64,000 nt of DNA, from NCBI GenBank assembly GCA_013397455.1, contig VYZB01000330.1, positions 842,331-906,330 on the forward strand, in the 5' to 3' direction. Position 1 is the stretch's first letter. Each line of letters opens with the position of its first letter. Of this stretch, positions 39,201 through 49,179 are shown one piece after another. Source of the stretch: Crotophaga sulcirostris. Taxonomy: Eukaryota > Chordata > Aves > Cuculiformes > Crotophagidae. The notes beneath the pieces were generated by a model. It was not told the origin of the DNA. It worked only from the letters and a program-made list of their open reading frames with translations, and did no database searches. The translations under genes and the position numbers were made by a program.

Positions 39201-40028
39201 TGTTTGTTTTCTCCCTTCAATTAATTTATGCTAATGAGGGATTTATTTGGTGTTCTTTAATTCCCTGTTGTTACACAAACAATATCCCAGCACTCAAGAG
39301 TTTTCTCTTCATGTAGTCTGATATAAGGTGGAAATGCTGGGTGAAAAGAAATCGAAGCACATTAGTGCTCTGAAGGTCCTATGAGCTCCTAAAGAGGGAA
39401 AAGTAAGTTCAACTGCTCTTGGAATCACTGGTGTCACTTTACATAACTAGATATAAATTTTATTTTTATTCTTAGTTTCCATGCATTTCAGTTATATAGT
39501 GAAATAGCAGCTTATTGACAAACCTTAAAAGTCCATTTTGTGCTGAAGCCATCCCTCTAGCCCCTTTCTTTTCTTTAAGTAGCCTTTTTAATTTCTTTCA
39601 TGTCTCCTCCTGCACCTCAGAAGGCTTTAAATTCCCAGCCTTGCCTCTTTACTCTCTCTTGCATAACTGAGAGATTTGCCAAGGAGGCAGCTACCGGCTA
39701 GATGAAGTCAAATCCACGAAACCTTCTTTAAAAATACATTCAATTCATACCATATAATGAGATAAAAAGCCAAGACGCATTTTTCTGTCTCAAATGTGCT
39801 CATTACCTTTATCACCAAGCTCTCTAAAAAAGGTCGGTCCTGGTTTAGCTTTGGCAACACACAGCAGTGCAGCATCTACCTCCTTTAAAGACATAAACAA
39901 GAAAATATGAAGCCAGTTTTGAAAGAAAAGTCTATTCAGTTGAGCAACAGAAAGAATGCAAGTTCTTTTGAAGAAGGAAAGGAACATTTTGCTTACCTTT
40001 TTTGTCAGTTTCTTGGCTGAGGCTTTAC
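3100..40028 (-). CDS. MICU2: MICU2 (EFHA1), mitochondrial calcium uptake protein 2, 5'-incomplete, 10 exons
   Basis: MICU2 is an EF-hand protein of the mitochondrial intermembrane space. It pairs with MICU1 and gates the MCU calcium uniporter (known for the family). Ten minus-strand exons join in consistent phase: 40028-39997, 39882-39807, 35201-35154, 29460-29378, 24341-24279, 17043-16946, 7897-7726, 7440-7332, 3642-3485, 3204-3100. They give 313 residues plus a split first codon; the human protein is about 434. Numbering residues within the visible part: EF-hand loop 1 is at 65-76 ([12 protein letters not shown]), EF-hand loop 2 at 254-265 ([12 protein letters not shown]), both with Asp at 1 and 3 and Glu at 12. 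The C-terminal helix carries YWKC, whose Cys (residue 292) corresponds to the one known to form the disulfide with MICU1. Motifs such as [10 protein letters not shown] and [14 protein letters not shown] match MICU2 rather than MICU1 or MICU3, from remembered family sequences. The start codon, targeting peptide and about 120 N-terminal residues are not visible. No internal stop or frameshift is present. Confidence 0.96.
3485..3642 (-). CDS. MICU2: MICU2 visible exon 9, EF-hand 2
   Basis: This exon completes an Ala codon and encodes 52 codons, starting [17 protein letters not shown]. It contains the second calcium-binding loop [12 protein letters not shown], with Asp1, Asp3, Asp5 and Glu12 kept, followed by [14 protein letters not shown]. 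The acceptor ends TTTACCAG and the donor is AGG|GTAACA. A 280-bp intron separates it from the last exon. Confidence 0.97.
5496..5797 (+). mobile_element. CR1 LINE fragment, diverged, 3' end missing
   Basis: The sequence follows the CR1 ORF2 C-terminal region: GAGGGCCATGAA, a degraded LRELG stretch, CTTGCTGCAGCCTTCAACTA, and ATGAGAGTGGTTAAGCACTAGAACAG. The reading frame is destroyed. The match stops before the final tail, so unlike a normal 5'-truncated copy it lacks its 3' terminus. Confidence 0.75.
6412..7072 (+). mobile_element. CR1 LINE 3' fragment
   Basis: This is a 5'-truncated CR1 covering the C-terminal part of ORF2 and the 3' UTR. Recognisable peptides are [25 protein letters not shown] and [15 protein letters not shown], then a shifted frame with [15 protein letters not shown]. 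It ends near CTCTTCCAATCCCAAATGTTCTATG, the CR1 terminus. Frameshifts and an internal deletion make it a dead copy. Confidence 0.93.
7332..7440 (-). CDS. MICU2: MICU2 visible exon 8
   Basis: This exon encodes 36 codons plus one base: [20 protein letters not shown] and then [16 protein letters not shown]. It corresponds to the degenerate helix-loop-helix region between the canonical EF-hands. The acceptor is GATATTCTAG and the donor is GGG|GTAAGT. The preceding intron is only 285 bp. Confidence 0.95.
7726..7897 (-). CDS. MICU2: MICU2 visible exon 7
   Basis: This is the longest exon (172 bp). It completes the split Arg and then encodes 57 codons, beginning [20 protein letters not shown] and including [13 protein letters not shown] and [11 protein letters not shown]. 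This is the most recognisable MICU2 block. The acceptor is TTTACACTTAG. The donor is GAG|GTTGGT, an unusual variant. A second GT four bases downstream would break the frame, so the upstream one is chosen from phase. Confidence 0.95.
10147..10382 (-). other. Open, acceptor-preceded segment of unknown origin
   Basis: On the minus strand an AG acceptor (CTTTGCTGCACCTTTCAG) leads into 77 open codons starting [20 protein letters not shown] and ending [12 protein letters not shown]. The stretch [20 protein letters not shown] looks protein-like, with amphipathic helical spacing. I do not recognise a family. It lies on the same strand as MICU2, inside a long intron. It could be a cryptic or alternative terminal exon, a relic of a retrocopy, or chance, since an open run of this length is not rare. 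Confidence as a real exon is low. Confidence 0.2.
10896..10928. repeat. Perfect 10-bp inverted repeat
   Basis: Arms GAAAGTTATT (10896-10905) and AATAACTTTC (10919-10928) flank a 13-nt loop that itself repeats the AAGTTATTA core. Confidence 0.7.
13733..13778. repeat. TAATTAT simple repeat
   Basis: This is about 46 bases made of TAATTAT/TAATAAT units with no G or C. Confidence 0.8.
16946..17043 (-). CDS. MICU2: MICU2 visible exon 6
   Basis: This exon encodes 32 codons plus AG of a split Arg. It includes the conserved [18 protein letters not shown] segment (MICU family FFGK-G...L-Y-EF). The acceptor is TTTTGTTTTACAG and the donor is CAG|GTATTT. The N-terminal dozen residues ([12 protein letters not shown]) are less conserved. 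Confidence 0.94.
20337..20355. repeat. Poly(T) run
   Basis: This is a run of about 18 consecutive T residues. There is no adjacent retrocopy that I can identify on the other strand. Confidence 0.8.
22836..23575 (+). mobile_element. CR1 LINE 3' fragment
   Basis: This is a 5'-truncated CR1 starting near the CAGGTCCTGCACTTGGGTCA segment of ORF2. It encodes [54 protein letters not shown] and [20 protein letters not shown]. It then shifts frame before the tail and ends in GGACTTGATGATCTTAAAGG plus a decayed terminus. It lies antisense to MICU2. Confidence 0.95.
24279..24341 (-). CDS. MICU2: MICU2 visible exon 5
   Basis: This exon has exactly 21 codons, [12 protein letters not shown] through ADETVFR, the linker between the first EF-hand and the central lobe. 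The start matches the human LQKIISKQDDL region, while the second half is diverged, as is usual for this linker. The acceptor is CAAATACAG and the donor is CGG|GTATGA. It is phase 0 on both sides. Confidence 0.9.
24342..29377 (-). other. MICU2 intron between visible exons 4 and 5 (5.0 kb)
   Basis: I see no CR1 or gene. There is a 13-bp tandem duplication at 27416-27441. The rest is AT-rich and featureless. Confidence 0.85.
27416..27441. repeat. 13-bp perfect tandem duplication
   Basis: The unit CTACAGAAGCTTT occurs twice in direct succession. Confidence 0.9.
29378..29460 (-). CDS. MICU2: MICU2 visible exon 4, EF-hand 1
   Basis: This exon encodes 27 full codons from [12 protein letters not shown] to EKKEFFK. 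It contains the first calcium-binding loop [12 protein letters not shown], with Asp1, Asp3, Asn5 and Glu12 in the expected positions. The acceptor is TTTGTTGCAG and the donor is AAG|GTATGT. It lies about 110 bp from the assembly gap, which is in the adjacent upstream intron. Confidence 0.95.
29494..29506. repeat. Short CA microsatellite
   Basis: Six and a half CA units lie 34 bp upstream of MICU2 visible exon 4 in the transcript sense, just before its polypyrimidine tract. Confidence 0.8.
29569..30083. other. Assembly gap (515 N)
   Basis: This is a run of 515 undetermined bases within a MICU2 intron. Exon order and phase are continuous across it, so no coding exon needs to be hidden here. 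Its true length may differ from 515. Confidence 0.99.
32957..33326 (-). mobile_element. CR1 LINE 3' fragment
   Basis: The sequence begins with the reversed CR1 terminus, ATAGAATCATACAATGGTTT GGGTTGGAAGGGACC. It continues through the tail (GGGACACCTTCCACTGGATC, GATATCTAATCTAAATCTCC) to TTCTCTCCACTCTCTGGACA. It is 5'-truncated, sense with MICU2, moderately diverged, and lies 236 bp from an opposite-strand copy. Confidence 0.94.
33563..34257 (+). mobile_element. CR1 LINE 3' fragment, young, tail ATACTGTG
   Basis: This copy has an uninterrupted ORF2 C-terminus of at least 193 codons ending at a natural stop (TAG near 34165). Landmarks are [53 protein letters not shown] and [20 protein letters not shown]. 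The 3' UTR ends GACTTGATGATCTCAGAGGT and then tandem ATACTGTG-type octamers instead of the usual ATTCTATG. The intact frame points to a recent insertion. It is truncated within ORF2 and so cannot move on its own. Confidence 0.96.
35154..35201 (-). CDS. MICU2: MICU2 visible exon 3 (48 bp)
   Basis: This short exon encodes [16 protein letters not shown] plus the first base of Lys. It forms the helix that leads into the first EF-hand. The acceptor is TTTATTTCAG and the donor is a consensus GTAAGT. Its phases (two bases in, one base out) fit both neighbours exactly. Confidence 0.94.
35202..39806 (-). other. MICU2 intron between visible exons 2 and 3 (4.6 kb)
   Basis: I recognise no CR1 and no exon. 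Open runs near 37799-38200 (minus) and 38563-38892 (plus) lack family resemblance. A GC-richer stretch at about 38280-39060 is unassigned. Confidence 0.8.
39807..39882 (-). CDS. MICU2: MICU2 visible exon 2
   Basis: This exon encodes 25 codons beginning [13 protein letters not shown] and ending FFRELGDK, plus the first base of a Gly codon. The FFR-LGDKG block is a MICU2 hallmark just before the first EF-hand region. The acceptor ends in TTTAAAG and the donor is AAAG|GTAATG. Confidence 0.94.
39997..40028 (-). CDS. MICU2: MICU2 visible exon 1 (32 bp microexon)
   Basis: This exon encodes a split codon plus [10 protein letters not shown], matching the basic KKLTKK segment before the first EF-hand lobe of MICU2. 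The acceptor is TTTTTATTGTAG and the donor is AAG|GTAAGC. It starts in the third of a codon after one upstream base, probably completing Arg as in the human MER-K junction. The next intron is only 114 bp, which supports real linkage to the following exon. Confidence 0.9.
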
Positions 40029-43000
40029 CTACAATAAAAAAAAAATCATCATTATTCAATAACAAACTCACTTTAAACTTTGATCAGGTTCTGTGGCATT
40101 TCTTCAGATTTCTATGGAAAAAATGCTAAGTAATATGAAACAGAATATTTTGCAACAGGCAGTTTGTTTCTAATTCCCACAACAGTCAAGAAAGGACAAC
40201 ATTTAAAAACAATATGAGCAGTATGTTCAGATATTCTTGCAACCTAGATGAAACCACAGCTTACTTTGGTATCTCTGACTGACTTACTAGTGTGATTTTG
40301 CATAGTGTGGGCTACAAATGTAGTACAGATTCCAGAGCAAGATTATACAGTAAGAAACAACTGTAGTATTTGTAAAGGGATTTGTGTGCACACATAATGA
40401 TCCTTCTGGTGCAGGTTAAGTATGAAAAAGCTAAAAAATACTAAAAAAGAAAAAAAAAGAAAGAAATTGTTAATGTTTTTTTTAAGCAGGAGTAAATCGA
40501 ACAATTTGCCTCCTGAAACAGCATCAGATAAAACCATGCAAACTCCTTCGTGTTTGTTAGTAGGTTCAGGTCTACACTCTCCAACAGGGGAGCCAGTGCA
40601 GCAGTATAGGATGTATTCCCCTGAAAATCACCCGTTCGAGGAGCTGTGATGTATTATCAGTGGAATGTTTCAGCTGGTTGGGCAGGGACCACAGAAATCC
40701 TGCGGTCAGGGACTAGCAGGAGCTGTGCTCCATCCCTTCTCAGTCCATCTGCCCTATCACACCAGCCTGTCTCCTCAGCATTTTTCCTTGTACAGTTCTT
40801 AAAACCCTGTGTCCTTCACTCTGACCACTCTCAGCCCATCACTCCCTTCTTTCATCACAAGTTCCTCTGGCCGCCAGCCAGCCATTCTCTCCTGTTTATT
40901 TGTGCTGTGTAAGCACAAACCAAGCTGCTTGCATTTGCTCTGAGGGATTGGTGCCCCTGCTTTGCTCCGTGCTCAGACTCCAAGGCTCACTCTGCTGCTT
41001 CGTGGGCACCTTGCACCTGAAGGGTCACCAGCACAGCACTGCTGCTTGGAAATGGGCACGACGGAGGCAGCCTGGTGGGCAGTTGTCAACAAACTCCTAC
41101 CAAGCACTTCCACAGGCCCATAATTTAGCCAGACAGAGGTGCATTCTCAGTAAAACAGTGAATTTCCATAATGTTGGCAAAAGACATACCCAGCTGCAAA
41201 GGGTCTCCACCGTCAGCTTTTGGCTTTGGATGAAGGAAGCTGCTGGAACATCTCAACCAGCAACAGTTCATTTTTCAGCGCAGGCAAACTGCTGCCCTGG
41301 CCTCTGCAGTAACAGTTTTGCTGATAAATTCCTCTCCCCATCCCCCCTTCCCCAAATCAGCCTAAGGCAGGCACCTGGCACATAACATTTAAACCCAAAT
41401 GTTTAAGTTTGACAAAAGTTATAAGCAACTAAAATTAGGGTTTTAATGCTGGAGTGTTGAGTGACCCCAGCAGCAGGTGTTGCCAGCACCACCTGTTACT
41501 GGGGATGAATACATTTTTGTGCCCCGCCTGTACATAGATTTACAGCCATGCACACACATATATATAAAGCTACATAGACAGACACCTTCTAGCTCAAAGG
41601 ACGTATAAAACCCTCTACTTTGCCTCGTCTGAGATAAAAGTCAGACTAATAATAGTCTGGGAGAACAAGCAAAAATCACTACATGCAATAAGGCTGAGTT
41701 CTGAGCACTGCAACGCAACGCCACAGTTTAACACTTTTCACTGCTATAGAGCATTTTAATAAATGGCTGTTTAGCAAATTAAGTGGTTCAGATCTCAGCT
41801 TTGAAATGTCGCTGCCTCCGTACAGGCATTTTGATGTGGAATTAAACTACATCAGTTCTTTTGGCTCTGGGAGACCCACCTAGCGAGAAGCCTTATAGGA
41901 GGGAGTGAGTCAGGCTGTAGGAATGCAAAAAACAGTATCTGAAAGAAAAAAGGGAAAACCACTCCATGGTGTTTTGCTTTACGTGTTGTCTATATTGAAG
42001 CCAGCCATGCACCCTTATTTGGTTAACAGCTCCACTAATTCCATTCTCCTGGTGGCCCCAAGAGCATCATATATGGGATGACAACTGCTACCACAGCCGT
42101 GTACTGGGCAGTAGCGTTTTGCCAGCATCCAGGAGGATGAGGAAGGGAGACAAGCTGAACTCTGTGAGCTGGAACAGCAAAACCATGAATAATTGATGCA
42201 AGATAAGGAGAAAGCACTGGGAGCTACAGTTGAGACACTAGTTGGCCAAGTCTGTGGGGCTCTACACTTGGTTAAGTCCCTGTTTCTCTTTTTCACGTTG
42301 TATTCAGTGCAGTAACTATGAAACACCTCAGAGACCCTGTTTCAGGGAGCATATTCTCAATTGAGAATTACCCTAGCATGATAAAAACTGAGAAAGGGAA
42401 GGAAAATCTGTCGCAGATACTGGACCCTCTTTTCATCAGCCAGCAGAGCTGCAACTGCCTAGAGCTTAGACAAACGGCTGCAGCAGCCATCAACACCTGC
42501 CCTCTTGAATTCAGCTCTGGCCACCCTCCAGAGGACATTTAAGGTGTTGACATGCCAACTGACCTGTTCTGGAGATGAACAGACAGTAAAAACAACACAG
42601 ATACAGACAACGATACAGAGGTGCTCATGCCATCCTTGAGTGGGGAATCTTGTCGCTGGTGAATGGACTAGTGGAGGAGAGGAAGCCTTTGTGGCATGGC
42701 AGAAGAGGAAGGGGACAGTCACAACGCCCCAGGACGTGGTGAGGATCAGAAGGAGGTGGGTGAGGGTTGGTCCCTGCCATGATTGACCGCACAAGGGGCT
42801 CCTGCTACAACAAAAGGGGAAAAAAAGGCAGGAAGGAAAGGGACAAATTGGGAGATAAACAGACATCTCTACTCTTCTAAGTAGTAAATACAGGAGAGTA
42901 ATAAATGTGGAGCCTTTTAATGGTTCTTTTCTCAAATGGGCTTCAAAATCAGATTTGATAACCCAGTCAAATGAAAACATCACACAGATGCCAGCAAGCA

Positions 43001-44639
43001 TGTGTACTGGTAGGCCAGGAGTTTTTCTGAAAAGCTTGACATTGGGACACCAGTGCTAGTTTTCATATTGCCGTTTGAGTAAAGTATTAGAATACAATCT
43101 TATAATGATGTAATAATTTAAACTGCAGTATGATTATAATTACTGAACATTTTCTAAGAATTAAATTCACTTATATTCTATTGGTACTATCAACATATAA
43201 AATCATCTGTGAAGACTTAAATCTCACTTTTCTCTTGGAAACATTAGCTACTTTTATTGTAACATTCATAATATTCCTTGAATACTAATTTAGCTCTTGG
43301 TGCTTATTCTTTCCCTTTATTCACTTCCTAACAATGAGATCCCTTTAAACACCAACAAGGAAAGCTCTGTTAATATTGCACACTACCATATCAAATGTGC
43401 AGCCCTCTGAGGCACGAGGTCTTTTCAGGCCTTGTCTACAATAATTAAGAAAAGAAAGTTAACTCCTCTTTGCAGAAAATGCACTGCAAAGGTACGAATA
43501 GTTTTCTTAGCCAGTTCAGACATTGAAAAAAAGAAAAGTATTTTCCTTTCTATCAACCTTGGTGCTGTCATTCCTGACACATGACTAAAATTACGCTGGG
43601 ATCTAAGTCTCTCTCTGAGGAATACCGGCAATGGTTACAATTATTAGGAACTATTTTATCCAATAAGTAAAAGATCTGTACAATGCACTTTTCTATAGTT
43701 TTATTCTTTTACTTTGGTAGATATTTACCAATAGGTAAATTCACAACAAATTAGAAAATTTGTTTGTAGTAGTAAGAGTCTTACTTTGGTATCAGAAAAA
43801 GAAACTTGGAATTTTTATTGTTTTGAACTTGAATGAATGAGAAGAAAACCAACTTTTTTTTTTTCCTACAGACCTGCCAAGACTGTGATAGAATTCTGGC
43901 TTAAAGGACAATGTGTATTTTTAAGGGTCTCTACATATTTTATAGATGCTGTCACCTAGTTTTCACCATCTATAGCAGATCCATGTAATAACAATGAGGT
44001 ACAGACACACCTTTCACGGACAAAAAGCCATTTTAGCTTTTTAAGTTCAATGAATATCGACTTGACTTAGAAGCACACAAGTTCTGTGCTGTTAGCCAAG
44101 AAAGTTAGTTGACAACTGTAATTAAGAAAACACTGCCAGGAGCAGCTATGTCAGCCTTAATTTGCCCTCGGCTAACCTGGGTATTTTGTCACATACATTT
44201 ATTACAATAGAAGTGTTTCCATCATCTATCAGTTTTTTACACTAAGAGGTAGAATGGACCTGACATCAATGATAGGATTAACATTAGAAAAGGGCAGAAT
44301 TAAACAAGTACCCACTTGCACTTGGTAACACCCATTTACACCTGTAGAGCTAAGGAAAGGCTTAGATCTGACAAAAGACTTCTAGAGCCAAAGAACAAAC
44401 AAAATCACTAAGATCAACCATTATAACAACAATAATCAAGTGCCAAAGCAAAAGTAGAGAATTTACTGCTATCTGCAAGAAAGTATAATTTTACATGTCT
44501 GCAAGACTGCTCTATTTTTTTAATATGGAAATGAAAATTAATTTTTGAAACAATCTTTCCCCACAGCCTTAGATGAGAACAGTATAAAGTAGCTATCTTT
44601 TCCTAGGAGAACACACTCCTGTCCCTTTTACCAGCAAAG
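40029..44639. other. MICU2 upstream intron (proximal part), no recognised element
   Basis: I see no MICU2 exon and no CR1. GC-richer blocks at about 40650-41400 and 42000-42800 carry long open frames of low-complexity composition that I do not accept as genes. A short CA/TA repeat sits at about 41551-41566. Confidence 0.7.
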
Positions 44640-45415
44640 TCACTGAGATGGTTTGAGAAGGATCTCTATGGATCAGGACTAAAGGGAGGGCAGGGACAGG
44701 TGACGTTATAGCGGGGGTCTGCTAGAAGCCACTGAGCCAGGTAGAGCGAGCAGACAAAGCCTTCTGTAGACAGATAGGTGGAGCCTCACGTTTGCAAGCC
44801 CTGGTGCTCATGGGGGACTTCAACCACACTGTTATCTGTTGGAAGGGACAACACTGCAGGGCACAAGCAATCCAGGAGGTTCCTGGAATGTGTTATTGAT
44901 AACTTCTTTCTCCGAGTAATAGAAGAGCCAACGAGAAGAGGTGCTATGTCAGACCTTGTTCTCACCAACAAGGAAGGGCTGGTGGGGACTGTGAAGCTCA
45001 AGGGAAGCCTTGGCTGCAGTGACCATGAAATGGTGGACCTTACTGCAGCCGTTCAGTACATAAAGGGGGCCTACAGGAAAGATGGGAAGGGGCTTTTTCT
45101 CAAGGAGTGCAGTGATAGGATGAAGGGGAACGGTTTTAAGCTGAAAGAGGGGAGATTTAAATTAGATATTAAGACAGATAGATAGATAGATTAGATACTA
45201 AGAAATTTTTTACCATGAAGGTGGAGAGGCACAGGAACAGGTTGCCCAGAAAAGTTGTGGATGCCCCATCCCTGGAAGTGTTCAAGGCCAGGTTGGATGG
45301 GGCTTTGAGCAACCTGATCTGGTGGGAGGTGTCCCTGCCACGGCAGGGGGGTTGGAACTGGGTGGGCTTTAAGGTCCCTTCCAATCCAAACCATTCTATG
45401 ATTTTTAGCTCAATT
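44640..45415 (+). mobile_element. CR1 LINE with RT domain deleted (endonuclease joined to tail)
   Basis: The first part (about 44640-45035) is the CR1 ORF2 endonuclease. It shows LVLMGDFNH at about 44801 and, after a frameshift near 44840-44870, EEPTRRGAMSDLVLTNKEG and GSLGCSDHEMVD, with GDFN and SDH being catalytic motifs of this APE-like nuclease. At about 45035 the sequence jumps to the ORF2 C-terminal tail ([31 protein letters not shown]), so the whole reverse transcriptase is missing. The frame is continuous across the join. A GATA-type insertion at 45173-45200 then breaks the tail. The copy ends GTCCCTTCCAATCCAAACCA TTCTATGATTTT, the CR1 terminus. Confidence 0.9.
45173..45200 (+). repeat. 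GATA-type insertion inside CR1
   Basis: ACAGATAGATAGATAGATTA plus GATACTAAG is inserted where CR1 normally reads AGATATTAGGAAGAAATT. A near-identical insertion is present at the same element position in the CR1 at 53645-53880. Confidence 0.9.
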
Positions 45416-48400
45416 TCAGACAGACACAGTGACAAACAAGTAAAAAATTAAATAAATCTGTCCTTGCAGTTTTTTAATTTTAGATTGCAACCATTGCTAT
45501 CTTTGCTGAAGCTTGGCAAGTTCAAAGTCATACTGGGGTATTAGGAAACCATTTGTTTTTCCTGAAAAAAAATAAGACGAGAATACCATTAAGTATGTTA
45601 CAGCTAAACCAAACCCTGATTCTGCAAAATCATGAGTGAAACAAACCTTTTAAGCTGGATCGGATTTCAGCACAGTTGTAATCTGCAGACAGGATCAGGA
45701 CATTTTAAAACCCAAACCCACCGTTCGCAGCTTACGCTGTGGCCTTTACAGCAGAGCTGCCCCTGCAGCCTAGCCTGCCATGGGAACAAGAATTCGTATT
45801 CCTCCCTTTTACCTGGCCTGCCATCTTCCACACAAGCTGAACTCTCAGAATCCTGCCCCTGTGCCCTGGTCAGAATTATACACATTGACTTCTTTGGGGG
45901 GATTCATTCAAAGTTTTGTTTAAATTAGCTTAAAATAGAAGATCATTGAAATTCAATAGCTTGCATTTCATTTCCAGCTCTCTCTCAGATGTTTTTTATG
46001 ATACTGGACAAATACTTTATCTCAACAAGGTGTCCTTTGTTTACTTGCTTTATTTACATTCTCAGCTCTTTAAACATCTTCTATGCACTTATAAAGTACT
46101 TACTGATAATGAAACCAACAATGTAAAGGGGAAAAAGTTCAAGTTAGTAATCAGTTCTTTAAGGCCTCTTTGAAATAGTGGTGATATGGGAGATAAATCA
46201 AGGATAGCAAAAAAAATTAAGGCTTTTTGAACACATGACAGACCAAGTTGTCAGACTCCTATGACAGGTCCTGGCAAACTAATACCTGAATATTAAATGA
46301 GTATGCCATTTAAATGAATTAAGAATCCACTTCAGCCAGAAAGCTTTTACTGAACTAGTGCATTGCTCCATGGAAAGATAATTGATAAAAGTCATTTCAA
46401 TCACATGAATTAGTAATTGAACCACCTGAATTAAAATCCAAGTATGCCCAGTGGAATAGTCAATCTGCAATAATAGAAGCTTCTGATATGCTTTACAAAA
46501 CAAGCGTTGCATCTCTCCTTTATTTAGAGCAATTGTTCCTCTGAGGAAACGAGAAATACACAGCGTTGGGCCCAGGCCAGCGCTGGCAAATTTCCATTTC
46601 AGAAGAGCAGTTGCATCAGAGCCAGTCAATACTGGAAGGTTTCTCTGTTAGTACGGCAGCCTGGGGTAAAAAGGGTGGGATGTTGATGCAGGGAGAAAAC
46701 ATCAAAGGATGACACAATCTTTCAGGAAAGTGAAATGGACTGAAAAATTAAAATAAGCCAGTTTTCGAAACCTGTTAAAGAGATGCTGGCACTGAGTCAC
46801 CACTGGTGCCAGGACTTCCAAAATAATCTTAGGCATCAGGGTAAAGGCAGGTTTTGTGGTGCTCACTACAGAGCACACGAGCAGCTCAGTACTCCCTGGG
46901 ACTGCAGCAGCAGTCTGTGGTGATGGCAGGGAGAGCAGGGGAACAACTTTTCTTTAGGTATTACCCAGGGATAGTGACTTGCTCAAAGTCCCGCTCTCTT
47001 TCCAATAACATATCCAAACTGCAAATAGGAAAACCTGAGAATAGGTTCAAGCTTCCAAGCTTACCACAAGACTTGTACTGCAATGATACAGCATACAGAA
47101 AGTTATTGCTTCTGAAACACCAGGAAGCCTAACAGCAATGTGGACTGGGAAGGGCTAACTAGACCTGTAATGTGACAGCTCCCTGCACACAGAATAGAAT
47201 CACAAAATGCTTTGTGCTGGAAGGGACCTTTACAGGTCTTCTAGTCCAACTCCCCAGCATGACATCTTTAACTAGATCAGACCAGACCACGCGTGTTGAT
47301 GGCAGGCCTCAGCTGCAAAAGAAGCATGAGATGAGAGTTTAGAGTTCACATGTAAAGCACAAGCAGTAAGAAGCCAAGCAGAGAGCACAGTCACACACGA
47401 GCCTCTCCCTGGCAGGGGAGGCTGCCAGCTCTCCGGGCTGGTGCTGAGCTCAGGACTGGAGGCAGCATCCAGAGGAAAATCGTGTCATGTGAAATGCAGG
47501 TGCTCATACTCCCAAATAAGCACCTCATGCTTGGTTCCTCTGGTTTCATTAAAAAAATTAGATGCCTAAATCTGAGTTAGTGATCTCCACAGTGCTTTGC
47601 TGTAACTACGGTGGTATAAGGACATGCGTAGAAAAGGGTTTATAATTAACTTTGAAATCTGCTGCTCCTATTTCAGATCTGAAGAAGAGCTCATATGCCC
47701 AAAAGCTTGTTTAATTTTTCCAACTTACAGCAGCTGGTCTAATAAAAGATATTATTCCTGCCTACAAACCTCACCCTGACTAATGACCCCAGGCTCTCTT
47801 TATAGTCAAGGGAGAGAAACAGACACAGCAAAAGAACAATTTATTCCAGGTTGAGATGGGTGTCTAACACAGGCCCTGTTTCCTTCCATTAACTTTAAAG
47901 AGATGCTACAATCACTTGCTCTGACCTGAGATTCAGCTTTTATACATCTAAATTGAGTAGATGAATCCTTCTGCACGCAACCAGACAACTCACACCATGA
48001 ATGCTTTTAGTACGTGTTGTATCTGTAATCTGTTTTTCCAGTCTTCTATAGGTCAGCCTGATGTGAGCAGTGCCAAGGGCATGTATTCTCCATTTTATTA
48101 AGAAATTAGTCAGACACAAGGGCAAAGAGTATTACAGTTTAACAGGCAGAGTGGCTGCATAATTGCAGCAATAAAATACGATAAAGGACAATTAAGATTA
48201 CCTGGAAGGAGCTGTATCCATAATACATGTTTCTGAGACCAGAAGCGTGGAGAATGACTCCTGCCAACCCACAGAGAACATTAGGCAGTTCAGACTTTTT
48301 GGATGGATGGCATCTTCTGAATCTGCACAAAACCATGGACCTTCCACAAAGAGCAGGCAGGCAGAGCCTCAACTCAAGAAAAATTGCTAGTATTAAACTT

Positions 48401-49179
48401 CAGATGGTAGTCAGTCTCATCTAGCAAAGGAAACTGCACAAACTACAGTAAGCCTCCCAAAAGACTCTGAATTCAGGAACTTGAAACCTACTCTGAAATA
48501 ATGAAGAGATTATTTTAGTATTGTGGCTATGCTTTGTGTTGCTATCTCCTATTGCTAAAAAAGACTAGTTCTTAAAGTACTGTAGTGCCACAGCATATGC
48601 TAGGTTAAGGTACTAAAACCAGATGAAGATAATCTATTATGATAACCTTGGAGCACTAGAGGTTTAATTTTGTTCCTCTACTAGACGGTGTTAGAAGTCA
48701 TGATCCCTGTCTTAAGGGCTCTGTAATCTACTTTAAGGCTAAAGAAGATAACAAAAACCAGAAGGACAACTAAAGTAGGATAAGAACAACAACAATGAAA
48801 TGACACAGTTAAAATCTAACCGCATGTACAATGAGCAAACTGGATCTTAATTGTAAGCGGAGATTAATTTGGATTCAGAACAAAAATCTGTGCAAATCAA
48901 TCATCCCACAATCAAAATAAAAGAAGAAAAGGTCAACACCTTAACAGCACCAGAAATTGATTCTTACCGCACCGCATAAGACTTGATTTAAGCTTATGTG
49001 CTCAATATAAAGCCACCATTACCACTGTAGCAACTATCATATCTCATTCAGTCACTTCCTTTACAATTTGTATTCTTTCATATATCTGAAGATCTTCCCT
49101 ACCATGACGAACTGCTGCTTTTCACACACACATCTTACAAAATGTAAAAAAATGTAACACAGTTAAAGACTAAGCACAA
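45416..49179. other. MICU2 upstream intron or flank
   Basis: It contains one short CR1 tail (47193-47290). No exon or other element is recognised. Confidence 0.7.
47193..47290 (-). mobile_element. Short CR1 tail fragment
   Basis: AGAATCACAAAATGCTTTGT, GGAAGGGACCTTTACAGGTC and CTAGTCCAACTCCCC are the reverse of a CR1 3' terminus. Only about 100 bp are present, as expected of strong 5' truncation. Confidence 0.8.

Noticed and set aside
40900..41385. 161-codon open frame on the plus strand
   Set aside because: Composition is irregular with no domain, in a GC-richer intronic block; no promoter or splice evidence.
42459..43001. 180-codon open frame on the minus strand
   Set aside because: Cys/Leu/Pro-rich composition without motif, no splice context and no known family; it is likely chance in a GC-richer block.
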